8,068 nt of DNA from Terriglobia bacterium (lineage in GTDB: Bacteria; Acidobacteriota; Terriglobia; UBA7540), in NCBI GenBank assembly GCA_030040455.1, contig JASHTR010000130.1:1-8068 (forward strand). Reading direction: 5' to 3'. Of this stretch, positions 1 to 6,866 are shown one piece after another. The notes under the pieces were generated by a model. That model ran no database searches. It was not told where the DNA came from and saw only the letters and a list, made by a program, of their open reading frames with translations. Positions within the stretch are counted from its first letter, which is position 1; each line of letters begins with the position of its first letter. The position numbers and the translations under genes were made by a program.

Positions 1-505
1 CCGCTCCGAGTGGAATCTGAACGACAACCGGCGTCGCATGAACCTTGGCACGGAGCTGGCGGACACATTCCTCGAAATCAGCTCCTGCCCGGTCCATCTT
101 ATTCACAAAAACAATGCGCGGCACCCGGTATTTGTCCGCCTGCCGCCAGACCGCTTCGGTCTGGGGTTCCACCGCCTCGACAGCCCCTAAAATAGCAATC
201 GCTCCGTCAAGCACCCGGAGCGACCGTTCGACCTCTGCCGTAAAATCCACGTGGCCCGGTGTATCAATAATATTGATCCGGATATCCCGCCAGAAACAAG
301 TTGTCGCCGCTGAAGTGATGGTAATGCCCCGCTCCTGCTCCTGCTCCATCCAGTCCATCACCGCCGTGCCTTCGTGCACTTCGCCCATTTTGTGAGTGAT
401 CCCGGTGTAATACAGGATGCGCTCGGTCGTGGTCGTTTTTCCGGCGTCAATGTGAGCCATGATGCCGATGTTCCGGGTTTTTTCGAGCGGCGTTGTGCGC
501 GACAT
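1..505 (-). CDS. fusA: Elongation factor G, N-terminal part (cut by window edge)
   Basis: EF-G is the cytoplasmic GTPase that moves tRNA and mRNA through the ribosome after peptide bond formation and helps recycle ribosomes. Only the first 168 codons are present; the gene runs off the left edge. The G domain motifs are intact and correctly spaced: the P-loop AHIDAGKT at residues 17-24, switch I RGITI near 59, DTPGH near 81 and NKMD near 135. The text around NKMD ([13 protein letters not shown]) is typical of EF-G rather than EF-Tu or LepA. The start is the ATG at 505, giving [20 protein letters not shown], the usual EF-G N-terminus. No clear Shine-Dalgarno sits ahead of it; the nearest purine run is about 17 nt upstream. 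It is third in the str operon, 169 nt after rpsG. Identity is certain from sequence; only completeness is unknown. Confidence 0.97.
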   Translation of the reverse strand, partial: MSRTTPLEKTRNIGIMAHIDAGKTTTTERILYYTGITHKMGEVHEGTAVMDWMEQEQERGITITSAATTCFWRDIRINIIDTPGHVDFTAEVERSLRVLDGAIAILGAVEAVEPQTEAVWRQADKYRVPRIVFVNKMDRAGADFEECVRQLRAKVHATPVVVQIPLGA

Positions 506-674
506 AAAAACAGTGGTAAGTTGTCCCCCGCCTTCCGGGCAGGGTCTTCGTTTCAGTCCGGCCTTTTTCCGGAGAGAATATCGTGAAGTCGCCTTGTGCG
601 ACCGAAAACGCGGATCGCGGCTCCAGGTGAGACCGTATCCCGCTCACGTTCAGGTTTTTTCCCATGCGTCGGGA
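506..674 (-). other. rpsG-fusA spacer, 169 nt, no gene
   Basis: This spacer is longer than the few tens of bases common between rpsG and fusA. It contains a small inverted repeat with 5-bp arms (557-561 and 569-573, 7-nt loop) and a GC-rich imperfect stem around 528-545. Neither is followed by a T run on the minus strand, so neither is a convincing intrinsic terminator. No clear promoter was seen. The short open frames crossing it on both strands have no recognisable protein character. Confidence 0.5.
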
Positions 675-1145
675 TTACCAGCGGTAGTGAGCAAAAGCCT
701 TATTGGCTTCAGCCATGCGGTGGGTATCGTCTCGCTTCTTAATCGCCCCACCCCGATTGTTCGCGGCATCGAGGAGCTCGGACGAAAGCTTCTCCACCAT
801 CGACTTTTCGCTTCGCTCCCGCGCATAGCTGATGATCCAGCGGAGACTCAAAGAGGTTTGCCGATTTCGATTTACTTCAACCGGCACTTGATAATTTGCG
901 CCCCCAACCCGCCGGCTCTTCACCTCCAAAGCTGGCCTGACGTTATCCAAGGCTTTTTTGAAGACCTTGATGGGGTCGTCGTTGGTTCGCTGTCGAATCT
1001 GCTCCAGTGCGTCGTAGACAATGTGCTGTGCCACAGACTTTTCGCCCTTCGACATCAGGCAATTCACCATTTTCTGCACCACCGGATTTCCATAAACAGG
1101 GTCCGGCAACGTTTCCCTGCGCTCTACTGTTCCCTTTCGGGGCAT
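675..1145 (-). CDS. rpsG: 30S ribosomal protein S7
   Basis: S7 is the primary rRNA-binding protein that starts assembly of the 30S head and lines the E site near the decoding centre. The 156-residue product has the normal length for bacterial S7. Family signatures are clear: the start [18 protein letters not shown] near 16, the strongly conserved [17 protein letters not shown] near 75-91, the DAANNRG stretch near 127, and the C-terminus [21 protein letters not shown]. It starts at the ATG at 1145 and ends with TAA at 675. Shine-Dalgarno complementarity is weak (GGTG, about 9 nt upstream), so translation may depend partly on coupling within the operon. It follows rpsL by 90 nt and precedes fusA. 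In E. coli, S7 represses translation of its own operon by binding the rpsL-rpsG spacer; whether that holds here is unknown, and this spacer carries a tandem repeat. Confidence 0.98.
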   Translation of the reverse strand: MPRKGTVERRETLPDPVYGNPVVQKMVNCLMSKGEKSVAQHIVYDALEQIRQRTNDDPIKVFKKALDNVRPALEVKSRRVGGANYQVPVEVNRNRQTSLSLRWIISYARERSEKSMVEKLSSELLDAANNRGGAIKKRDDTHRMAEANKAFAHYRW

Positions 1146-1157
1146 ATCTTAACACCA

Positions 1158-1185
1158 GTGGTTAGTGATTAGGGATTAGTGGTTA
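1158..1185. repeat. Four-unit heptamer tandem repeat in the rpsL-rpsG gap
   Basis: On the plus strand four 7-nt units follow one another without a break: gtggtta, gtgatta, gggatta, gtggtta. A single unit lies in the opposite orientation 3 units' distance downstream: ggttagtg at 1160-1167 is exactly complementary to cactaacc at 1214-1221, so the transcript could fold into an 8-bp stem with a 46-nt loop. The repeat sits between rpsL and rpsG and ends 13 nt from the rpsG start codon. It does not encode protein. It resembles the heptanucleotide short tandem repeats known from cyanobacteria in period but not in sequence. Confidence 0.8.
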
Positions 1186-1235
1186 GCGTGCCCGGCGTAT
1201 CTTGACCCCTGGCCACTAACCTCTCGTCACGGTCT

Positions 1236-1613
1236 TTACGAGGCCTTGGGACGCTTCGCGCCATATTTCGAGCGCCCTTGGCGGCGATCATTCACGCCGG
1301 CCGAGTCCAAAGTACCCCGGATGACGTGATACCGGACGCCGGGTAAATCCTTTACCCGACCACCCCGGATCAGCACGATCGAGTGCTCTTGCAGATTGTG
1401 CCCTACACCCGGAATATACGTCGTAACTTCCATCCCATTCGTTAACCGCACGCGGGCAACCTTGCGCAGCGCGGAATTCGGCTTCTTCGGCGTCTGGGTG
1501 TAGACACGAATGCAAACACCTCGCTTCTGAGGGCAAGCCTCCAGCGCCGGGCTCGACGTCTTGTAGCGTGGCGCCCTACGGCTCAACCGAACCATTTGGC
1601 TGAATGTTGGCAC
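1236..1613 (-). CDS. rpsL: 30S ribosomal protein S12
   Basis: S12 sits at the decoding centre of the 30S subunit and controls accuracy of tRNA selection. The 125-residue product carries all the family blocks: CPQKRGVC at 27-34, [20 protein letters not shown] at 41-60, [11 protein letters not shown] near 68-78, [13 protein letters not shown] at 84-96 and the C-terminal [10 protein letters not shown]. Lys43 and Lys88, where streptomycin-resistance mutations arise, are wild type, and Asp89, the residue methylthiolated in E. coli, is present, so nothing predicts resistance. The start is GTG at 1613, giving [10 protein letters not shown], chosen because the family begins MPT and AAGG lies 6 nt upstream (1620-1623). 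The stop is TAA at 1236. It is the first gene of the str operon; a strong promoter candidate lies about 75-105 nt ahead of it. Confidence 0.98.
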   Translation of the reverse strand: MPTFSQMVRLSRRAPRYKTSSPALEACPQKRGVCIRVYTQTPKKPNSALRKVARVRLTNGMEVTTYIPGVGHNLQEHSIVLIRGGRVKDLPGVRYHVIRGTLDSAGVNDRRQGRSKYGAKRPKAS

Positions 1614-1619
1614 TGTATA

Positions 1620-1623
1620 CCTT
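1620..1623 (-). promoter_or_regulatory. Ribosome binding site of rpsL
   Basis: AAGG on the minus strand is placed 6 nt before the GTG initiation codon of rpsL. It supports the GTG at 1613 over the internal ATG at codon 7. Confidence 0.65.
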
Positions 1624-1689
1624 GACCCTTCTCTGTTCCCTCGCCCGATCCCCGTAGGACGCGAACCTTGCCAAGGACAAAGCTTTTCG

Positions 1690-1719
1690 AATGTAGCAAA
1701 TCGGTTAAGCGGGTGTCAA
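1690..1719 (-). promoter_or_regulatory. Extended -10 promoter for the rpsL-rpsG-fusA operon
   Basis: Read on the minus strand, a perfect TTGACA (1719-1714) is followed by an 18-nt spacer and TACATT (1695-1690), with TGC directly ahead of the -10 as in extended -10 promoters. The expected transcription start is near 1683, giving a leader of about 70 nt before rpsL. The leader contains an 11-nt palindrome ccttgccaagg (1666-1676). This is the best housekeeping-type promoter visible in the window and is well placed to drive the str operon independently of the upstream carbohydrate genes. It is read by eye against the sigma-70 consensus. Confidence 0.7.
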
Positions 1720-1861
1720 CCCCGGTTTCTGCGGCAGGACATCAGGCGGTGTGGGCATCGCGCAACGCCCAACCAGCAAAACTCTCGTCCAACAACTCTT
1801 GCCTCGGGAATTCCGTAACCTTGACGGGAAACGTGAAGCGCACTGAGCCGCAACCAACACT

Positions 1862-1890
1862 ATTATACTTAATTTCACAGGTTTTGACCA
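1862..1890 (-). promoter_or_regulatory. Second possible promoter upstream of rpsL
   Basis: On the minus strand a perfect TATAAT (1867-1862) lies 17 nt after TGGTCA (1890-1885), which matches the -35 consensus at four of six positions. The surrounding bases are AT-rich compared with the rest of the window. A start near 1855 would give a leader of about 240 nt for rpsL. It could be a distal promoter or a chance match. Confidence 0.4.
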
Positions 1891-1980
1891 GAATGCATTT
1901 ACACATTTTCTGATGCTGAGCGAAGCGTATAGGAGGCCTGCCTGCGTTCCACCACTTTCGCCGGGGTGGCCCGGAACATC

Positions 1981-2000
1981 ATTCCCCGGCAAGCGGGAAT
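1981..2000. repeat. REP-like hairpin
   Basis: ATTCCC (1981-1986) and GGGAAT (1995-2000) are perfect inverted arms around an 8-nt interior, followed by ccagg and a six-T run on the plus strand (2006-2011). The sequence cgggaatccag resembles the core of short palindromic repeats dispersed in many bacterial genomes. On the plus strand it looks like a weak terminator, but no plus-strand gene precedes it. Only one copy is in the window, so the repeat status is inferred from memory of similar elements. Confidence 0.35.
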
Positions 2001-2071
2001 CCAGGTTTTTTCGTGCGCTATGGCGAGCTGAAGAATCATGGCGTCGGCGTCCGGATTGGCACGTTTATCCG

Positions 2072-3565
2072 CTATTTTTCAGCAGCCGGTAAATCAAAAA
2101 TCCGCGTCCCATACGCTTCCAGGTTGACAGCGAGGCCGCTTTGGGCGAGATCGCTCCCATCCTGCTCATACCTCTTTGCACTCAACTGATCGACGAACGT
2201 GCGTGGGCCAGGACGCGGCATGCTGGTGCCGAGGAGCAATCGTCCCCGTGAAACATCAGGGCTAAGATTCGCCACCACCACCTTGAGAGCCTCGGAGGTT
2301 TTCCATTGATAGGCAATAAGGTTGCTAAAGGTGGCATCGCTGGCCGGGCTCACTTCCAACAGGCTCCACTCGCCCCGATGGAAAACATCTTCCTGCGTTA
2401 TCTTCAAGAGCTTCAAATAAAGCGCCTGAACCTCTGCATCCGGCGCTTCAGCCGCGGCCCGAGCCAGCTCAATCGGTTGGAACAATTTCCTGCCTTCAAG
2501 CTGCCCTTGGTGGTAAAAACGCATTCCCGGCAGCGTTGCCGCGATCGTGGCCACTGCCGGCAGCTTTTCCTTCCCAAACACCTCTGCCGAGCGAGCCTCA
2601 TCATGATTTTCAAGGAACCGCACCAGGCGGTTCTGATAGTCGATCCCGGCCTTCAAGTGCAGGCGCACTTCTGTGGGGGGACAGCTTCGCAAGCGGTCAT
2701 AAAGGCGCTTGTCGTAGGTGAACGTCATCCCAAGCTGCTGCATCCGCCATCCCATGTCCCAATAAACTTCGCCAATCCACACCAAGCCGGGCAGCGCAGC
2801 GGCGGCGGCGGGCCAGAATTCGTCCGGCGGCGCTTTGAAGCCCGCGAGCAGCGGTCCCCAGGAGCGCGCGAAAACATCGTTGAGTAGCAGCATCGCCATG
2901 TCGCAGCGCACCCCATCGGAGTGAAGCGCGATCGAACGCAGGACGCCCAGCATCGCTTCACGCACGGCAGGGTTGTAATAATTCAATTGAGCGCTGTCGG
3001 GCCAGGCGGGAAAGTAGGGGTCCTTGCCGTGAGCGATGAAAGTCGCCGAATCGCCGCGTTCGGCAATGAAAAATCCAGATGGATTGTTTCTGAAATCTTC
3101 CAGCTTGCCTCGCACATAAAACTCCGGATGCGAGCTCACCCACGGATGATCCATGCCCGTATGATTGGGCACAAAATCAAGGATCAGGCGGATGCCGCGC
3201 CGGTTGAGCGCAGCGCGGGCGCGATCGAGGTCCTGCCAGCTTCCGAGGTGCGGGTCAGGGACGTAATCCGCAATGGCGTAAGGCGAGCCGGTGACGTCGG
3301 TGAGGGTCCAGCCGGGCAGCGCGGTGTCATATGCGGCAAACGCCTTGAGATCGGTACGAAAAATTCGCCTTCCCGCCGCGCTCCTTTTCCAGACTCCCAT
3401 CAGCCAAACGAAGTCAAAGCCCCAATCCTTGAACTTGTCCCATTCTTCTTCCGGCACAGAGCCGAGGGAGACTGGCCGCCCGTAGCGGGCGGCAAGCTCC
3501 CCGATCCATACCCATGTATTGACCTCGTAAAGGTGCGGATGCTTACGAAAGGATGATGCTTCTAT
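2072..3565 (-). CDS. GH13 alpha-amylase-family glycosidase (cytoplasmic), non-canonical start
   Basis: GH13 enzymes hydrolyse or transfer alpha-glucosidic bonds in starch, glycogen or maltooligosaccharides. All four classical motifs are present, numbered from the proposed start: DFVPNH at 130-135, GVRCD with nucleophile Asp222, WIGE with acid/base Glu266, and NHD at 320-322. A small beta domain closes the 497-residue protein. No signal peptide or membrane segment is seen. The first canonical in-frame start, GTG at 3457, would drop the LYEVNTWVW segment that forms the first barrel strand in this family, yet between it and the upstream in-frame stop there is no ATG, GTG, TTG or CTG. The boundary given here is an ATA at 3565, 9 nt after GGAGG (3579-3575). 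A sequence error or small frameshift is an alternative. It lies 42 nt after the GH-D gene, as last gene of the cluster. The exact specificity (amylase, glucosidase or transferase) cannot be told. Confidence 0.88.
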   Translation of the reverse strand: MEASSFRKHPHLYEVNTWVWIGELAARYGRPVSLGSVPEEEWDKFKDWGFDFVWLMGVWKRSAAGRRIFRTDLKAFAAYDTALPGWTLTDVTGSPYAIADYVPDPHLGSWQDLDRARAALNRRGIRLILDFVPNHTGMDHPWVSSHPEFYVRGKLEDFRNNPSGFFIAERGDSATFIAHGKDPYFPAWPDSAQLNYYNPAVREAMLGVLRSIALHSDGVRCDMAMLLLNDVFARSWGPLLAGFKAPPDEFWPAAAAALPGLVWIGEVYWDMGWRMQQLGMTFTYDKRLYDRLRSCPPTEVRLHLKAGIDYQNRLVRFLENHDEARSAEVFGKEKLPAVATIAATLPGMRFYHQGQLEGRKLFQPIELARAAAEAPDAEVQALYLKLLKITQEDVFHRGEWSLLEVSPASDATFSNLIAYQWKTSEALKVVVANLSPDVSRGRLLLGTSMPRPGPRTFVDQLSAKRYEQDGSDLAQSGLAVNLEAYGTRIFDLPAAEK

Positions 3566-3574
3566 AAGCGTGGA

Positions 3575-3579
3575 CCTCC
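3575..3579 (-). promoter_or_regulatory. Ribosome binding site of the GH13 gene
   Basis: GGAGG on the minus strand lies between the end of the GH-D glycosidase gene and the GH13 reading frame. The codon 9 nt downstream is ATA (3565-3563), not ATG. It is the strongest Shine-Dalgarno match in the window and argues that translation begins here rather than at the GTG at 3457. Confidence 0.55.
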
Positions 3580-3607
3580 GTTCCTGGGATGCGAAACTCT
3601 GCGCTCA

Positions 3608-6064
3608 CTACTTACTTTCGGGCACATACCGGCGGTTGAGCTTCAACCTCATAAGGGTGTTGGGAAAGCCTGTGACCACGACGTTGAAGCCCTTTCGCGC
3701 GGGGACTCCGTCGACCCCGTCCACCGTCAGTCTTACGCTATAGCTTCCCGCCTGAGTATAGGTGTGGGAGACGCCCGGCCCTTCTCCGGCGGTGCCGTCG
3801 CCAAAGTCCCAATGGTAGGCAAGAGCGGGAACGCTGCTCGCGCTGGCAACAAGCGCTATTGACTCCCCGGCGCGCGCTGCGCCTGGAACTTGCACACTCA
3901 CTGCGGGCGCGGCCGCGGGAACAGATGAATCCACCAGCTTGATGAGCCGCACGGAATGCGGCGACTGGTTTTCGAGCCGGAGCGCGCCGCCATCTAAAGC
4001 AACCGGCGCATCGTGGTTCAGCACGTCATAGGCCGCGAAGGGATGACCCGCTGGAAGCTTCAGACCGGCCAGCGTGAAACGGTGCGAGCGCGGTTGTTCG
4101 GTCCAGTTGAAGACAGCCAGCATCGACTGACGGGCGTCTTCGCGTAAGAAAAAAACGCTGGGCTGTTCATCCGCCGCCGGGAAAGTCATCAGGTCAAGCG
4201 GCAAGGCCGCACGGCCCAGGCGGTTCATGCCGATGATTTCCTGGTTTTCGACCAGCGCCAGCCGGTCAGCTTCGGAGCCGAGGGTGGGCAAGTCATCCCC
4301 AATCTCATACATGCCTTCTGCCACAGCGGCCAGAACAATCTGCACCTGCGCTTCGTGCAAAGTCAGCGGCGTTTTCGACTGATGGTATCTTTGCTGCGGT
4401 TCAAGCTCTTCTGACACAGAAAAGGCGTCCGGGTCGCTCACGTAAAAGTTGCGGTTCATATAGAAGCGCGCGGCAATGTTCGGAGCGGCGTCTTTGCTGG
4501 CTGCAAATGAATGCCCTGTGTCCACCGAGATGCGCCCTTCATTAACCAACCCCACGGGATTAAGCATGGGGCTTCCGTCTTTATCGAGCAACACCTGGTT
4601 GCCCACCGCTTCGCGAATAATCTTCAGGCCGATCCGTTGCGCTTCAAGCGCTGTCGTGTTCGGCTGGTAGTGATGGCCTTCAACCGCGGCCGCATCCATG
4701 AAATCGAGCTTGATGTAGCGCACGCCCCACTCGCGGGTAAGGATGCGGTAGGTTTTGCGCAGGTAGGCCTGGGCGCCGGGATTGGTCGTGTCGAGCGCGT
4801 AAACCTGATCTCCGTCAACATCGTCGATGTGAATTGGCTTTCCTTGCCCGTCACTTACCAGCCAGTCCGGGTGATGCTGGCAAACCCAGGCGCGGGAAGA
4901 CACTTCGAACGGTCCGGTCCAGATAGCGAATTTCAATCCGTCGCTCGAAATCGCATGGCCCACGCTCCTCATTCCATGTGGAAATTGATATGCATTCGCC
5001 GTGGCGTATTCTCCCCTCGCATATTGATATCCTTCATCAATGTGGAAGTAGTTGTACCCAAAGCGCTTCAAATGTCTCGCCTGCCAGTCGGCGTTGGTCA
5101 GCACTTCCCCTTCGTTGAGCCCTCCATAGAAGGCGGTCCAGCTCCACCAGCCCATCGGCGCCGTCCCTTGCACTCGCGCGTGGTGGAGTCGCCCGACGGC
5201 TTTGCCGTAATCCTCAAGCTCGTTAAGGACGTTGGGTCCAGCCGTCACGAGCATTCGTTCGGACCGGAGCGATGCACCTGCAGCGACGGGCAAACTCAGC
5301 TCAACCCGTTGCTGTGGAGCGAGTTTGTCCCAGGCGCTCATCACAGGCGTCGTGCCAGTGGAATCCATCGTGAACGAGGCGATTTTCGCCGCTCCAGAGC
5401 CCTGGCCTGCGACACGGAGGTGCGAGACAGTAAGGAAGCGGTTCGAGGTAAGCGCGGCCACGAGCAGGCTTTGCCTGCTCTCCAGATTGTAAATGAGATC
5501 GTCTCGCACTCCGGCGTAATCGCCATTCGGCGCATGGGCCAGATCGCCGATACGAATGGGCGGGTTTTCACTGTAGCTTTCGGCCATAATACGGTCGGCG
5601 GCTTCGTGGCCCCCGAGATCGATTCGCGGCGTTCCGAGAGCGTCCACCACGCGGATTGCCTGTACGGTTATCGCCTTTTTTGTCGTATTCTCAACCCGGA
5701 CAGTGACGTCACCATAAGGCTGCTGGTCGTAAACACGGAGGTCGTAGATGAGGTCCGGACGCACCCTACGCCCCGGGAATTGCACTTCGATGTCGCGCCC
5801 AGTTCCCAGAACATTCTGAAAAGCTGTTTCGGACGTCAGATGCCGGGAGTAATCTGTCGACCAAACCCACTGATGGTTAATTTCCGCGCCGACACGCGAG
5901 ATGAGTACGGGTCGGCTGCTTCCCCGAAGGAGAATTTCATAGGCGCCGTCCCGCTCTCTCACCCGCACGCCGAGGGTTGCATTCTGGAGCGACGAAGGAG
6001 TCTCGGCCAGTGACACGACGGCCACGAGCATCATTAGGCTATAGAGGATCAGCTTCTTTTTCAT
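3608..6064 (-). CDS. Secreted clan GH-D (GH27/GH36-like) glycosidase, alpha-galactosidase type, with C-terminal PKD domain
   Basis: Clan GH-D enzymes are retaining glycosidases that remove alpha-galactose or alpha-N-acetylgalactosamine. From the ATG at 6064 the product has 818 residues. MKKKLILYSLMMLVAVVSLA is a signal peptide, with likely cleavage after residue 20. A beta-sandwich region covers about 25-295. The barrel begins with GWWSW (305-309) and HIDEGYQ (341-347). The proposed nucleophile is Asp454 in YIKLDFM and the acid/base is Asp515 in RISVD. A C-terminal beta domain (about 620-710) is followed by a PKD domain (about 718-797) with the hallmark WDFGDG at 752-757, and a basic tail of about 20 residues. 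PKD domains usually mediate binding to polysaccharide or protein surfaces. A GTG three codons earlier is also open, but it lies within the GAGGTG that serves as ribosome binding site for the ATG, so the ATG is preferred. It starts 10 nt after the deaminase gene, implying cotranscription. The exact substrate is not settled. Confidence 0.85.
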   Translation of the reverse strand: MKKKLILYSLMMLVAVVSLAETPSSLQNATLGVRVRERDGAYEILLRGSSRPVLISRVGAEINHQWVWSTDYSRHLTSETAFQNVLGTGRDIEVQFPGRRVRPDLIYDLRVYDQQPYGDVTVRVENTTKKAITVQAIRVVDALGTPRIDLGGHEAADRIMAESYSENPPIRIGDLAHAPNGDYAGVRDDLIYNLESRQSLLVAALTSNRFLTVSHLRVAGQGSGAAKIASFTMDSTGTTPVMSAWDKLAPQQRVELSLPVAAGASLRSERMLVTAGPNVLNELEDYGKAVGRLHHARVQGTAPMGWWSWTAFYGGLNEGEVLTNADWQARHLKRFGYNYFHIDEGYQYARGEYATANAYQFPHGMRSVGHAISSDGLKFAIWTGPFEVSSRAWVCQHHPDWLVSDGQGKPIHIDDVDGDQVYALDTTNPGAQAYLRKTYRILTREWGVRYIKLDFMDAAAVEGHHYQPNTTALEAQRIGLKIIREAVGNQVLLDKDGSPMLNPVGLVNEGRISVDTGHSFAASKDAAPNIAARFYMNRNFYVSDPDAFSVSEELEPQQRYHQSKTPLTLHEAQVQIVLAAVAEGMYEIGDDLPTLGSEADRLALVENQEIIGMNRLGRAALPLDLMTFPAADEQPSVFFLREDARQSMLAVFNWTEQPRSHRFTLAGLKLPAGHPFAAYDVLNHDAPVALDGGALRLENQSPHSVRLIKLVDSSVPAAAPAVSVQVPGAARAGESIALVASASSVPALAYHWDFGDGTAGEGPGVSHTYTQAGSYSVRLTVDGVDGVPARKGFNVVVTGFPNTLMRLKLNRRYVPESK

Positions 6065-6074
6065 CGCCGGCACC

Positions 6075-6866
6075 TCATAGATGTTCCTTCAGTTCGGCGG
6101 CGGAAGCTCGATCGAGATAAACTGTGGCGCTGGGATGAGTGCGTAAAATAGTGGCGGGGCACTGGACCGAAACCGGCTCTTCTACGGCCCGCCGGAGAAC
6201 ATGGGCCTTGCGCGGGCCGGGAACGGAAGCGAACAGCTCCGGAACTCGCATGAGGGTAGGAACCGTCAGGGTGATCGCCTGCCGGGGAACCGCCTCCAGA
6301 GTCGGAAACCATCCTTCGTTCACCTGCTGTTGCCGGCACACGGAGTCGAGTGCGACAACTTTCGCATCCTCGGGGTCGTGAAAATCCGCCTCTGCCGGAT
6401 CGTTAAAAGCCAAGTGACCGTTTTCTCCAATCCCCAAAAGGCAAAGGAGTGGAGGATGATCCCGAAGTAACTGAGCGTACTCCCGGCATACTTTGTCAGG
6501 ATCGCCATCCGATCCGTTAATCGCATGAAAGCGAAGCTGCGGAACCCGGCGGGTGAGGTGCTCGCGCAGGTAGTTGCGGAAGGATGCCGGATGGTCTTCG
6601 GATATTCCAAGGTATTCATCCATATGGAAGCCGATCACCTGGCTCCAGGGTATACCTTCCATCGTCGTAAGCGCCTCGAGCGTTGCGAGCTGAGATTCTC
6701 CGGTGGCAAAGATTACGGGCACCGTCTCGCGCTCGGCGGCAAGAGCGCGGAGCCTCCGAGCAACGTCTTCTGCAACGGCGTTGCCCATCGCTTTCCGGCT
6801 TTCGTAAACGCTGAGCCCAAGGTTGCCAGCGCGCATGGAAGCAGTGGGTTTAATAGTGTTCATCAT
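6075..6866 (-). CDS. Glucosamine-6-phosphate deaminase-like protein (NagB/6-phosphogluconolactonase fold)
   Basis: NagB converts glucosamine-6-phosphate to fructose-6-phosphate and ammonia, feeding amino sugars into glycolysis. The 263-residue product is near the usual length and holds the family blocks: FATGESQ near 53-59 (phosphate loop), HMDEY at 81-85 with Asp83 matching the proton acceptor, GIGENGHLAFNDP at 145-157, and LTVP near 200. His151 aligns with the catalytic histidine, but the residues matching E. coli Asp141 and Glu148 are Asn149 and Asp156. This is seen in a related branch of the family, so activity on another sugar phosphate such as galactosamine-6-phosphate is possible, and no symbol is assigned. 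Two adjacent ATGs (6866, 6863) are possible starts; AAAGG lies 3 nt before the first and 6 nt before the second, favouring the second. It sits 131 nt after the oxidoreductase gene and 10 nt before the GH-D gene. Confidence 0.85.
   Translation of the reverse strand: MMNTIKPTASMRAGNLGLSVYESRKAMGNAVAEDVARRLRALAAERETVPVIFATGESQLATLEALTTMEGIPWSQVIGFHMDEYLGISEDHPASFRNYLREHLTRRVPQLRFHAINGSDGDPDKVCREYAQLLRDHPPLLCLLGIGENGHLAFNDPAEADFHDPEDAKVVALDSVCRQQQVNEGWFPTLEAVPRQAITLTVPTLMRVPELFASVPGPRKAHVLRRAVEEPVSVQCPATILRTHPSATVYLDRASAAELKEHL

Larger units (their letters stand above)
1614..2071. other. 458-nt non-coding spacer between the carbohydrate cluster and the str operon
   Basis: This is the only gap over 300 bases. 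From the rpsL side it holds the rpsL ribosome binding site, a leader with a small palindrome, the extended -10 promoter at 1690-1719, a second promoter candidate at 1862-1890 and a REP-like hairpin at 1981-2000. The 95-codon open frame on the minus strand (1705-1992) runs through both promoter candidates and has no recognisable protein character; it is considered chance. No clear intrinsic terminator for the upstream GH13 gene was found on the minus strand. rpoC, the usual gene ahead of rpsL in many bacteria, is absent. Confidence 0.7.

Noticed and set aside
459..1172. 237-codon plus-strand open frame across the rpsG region
   Set aside because: It is antisense to the whole of rpsG, a certain gene, and its translation shows no family features.
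1158..1185. Short CRISPR-like array
   Set aside because: Units are 7 nt with no spacers, far too short for CRISPR repeats, and no cas genes are present.
1236..1613. Streptomycin-resistance allele of rpsL
   Set aside because: Lys43 and Lys88 are wild type, and the PGVGH variation is normal in the family.
1705..1992. 95-codon minus-strand open frame in the spacer ahead of rpsL
   Set aside because: Low-information sequence with no motif, overlapping both promoter candidates and the REP-like hairpin.
1981..2011. Intrinsic terminator on the plus strand
   Set aside because: The stem is only 6 bp with an 8-nt loop, five bases separate it from the T run, and there is no plus-strand gene to terminate. 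Kept only as a repeat-like hairpin.
4511..6013. 500-codon open frame on the plus strand, antisense to the GH-D glycosidase
   Set aside because: It has no recognisable domain, and the opposite strand carries a complete gene with signal peptide, catalytic motifs and PKD domain. Long antisense frames arise from codon bias in GC-rich genes.
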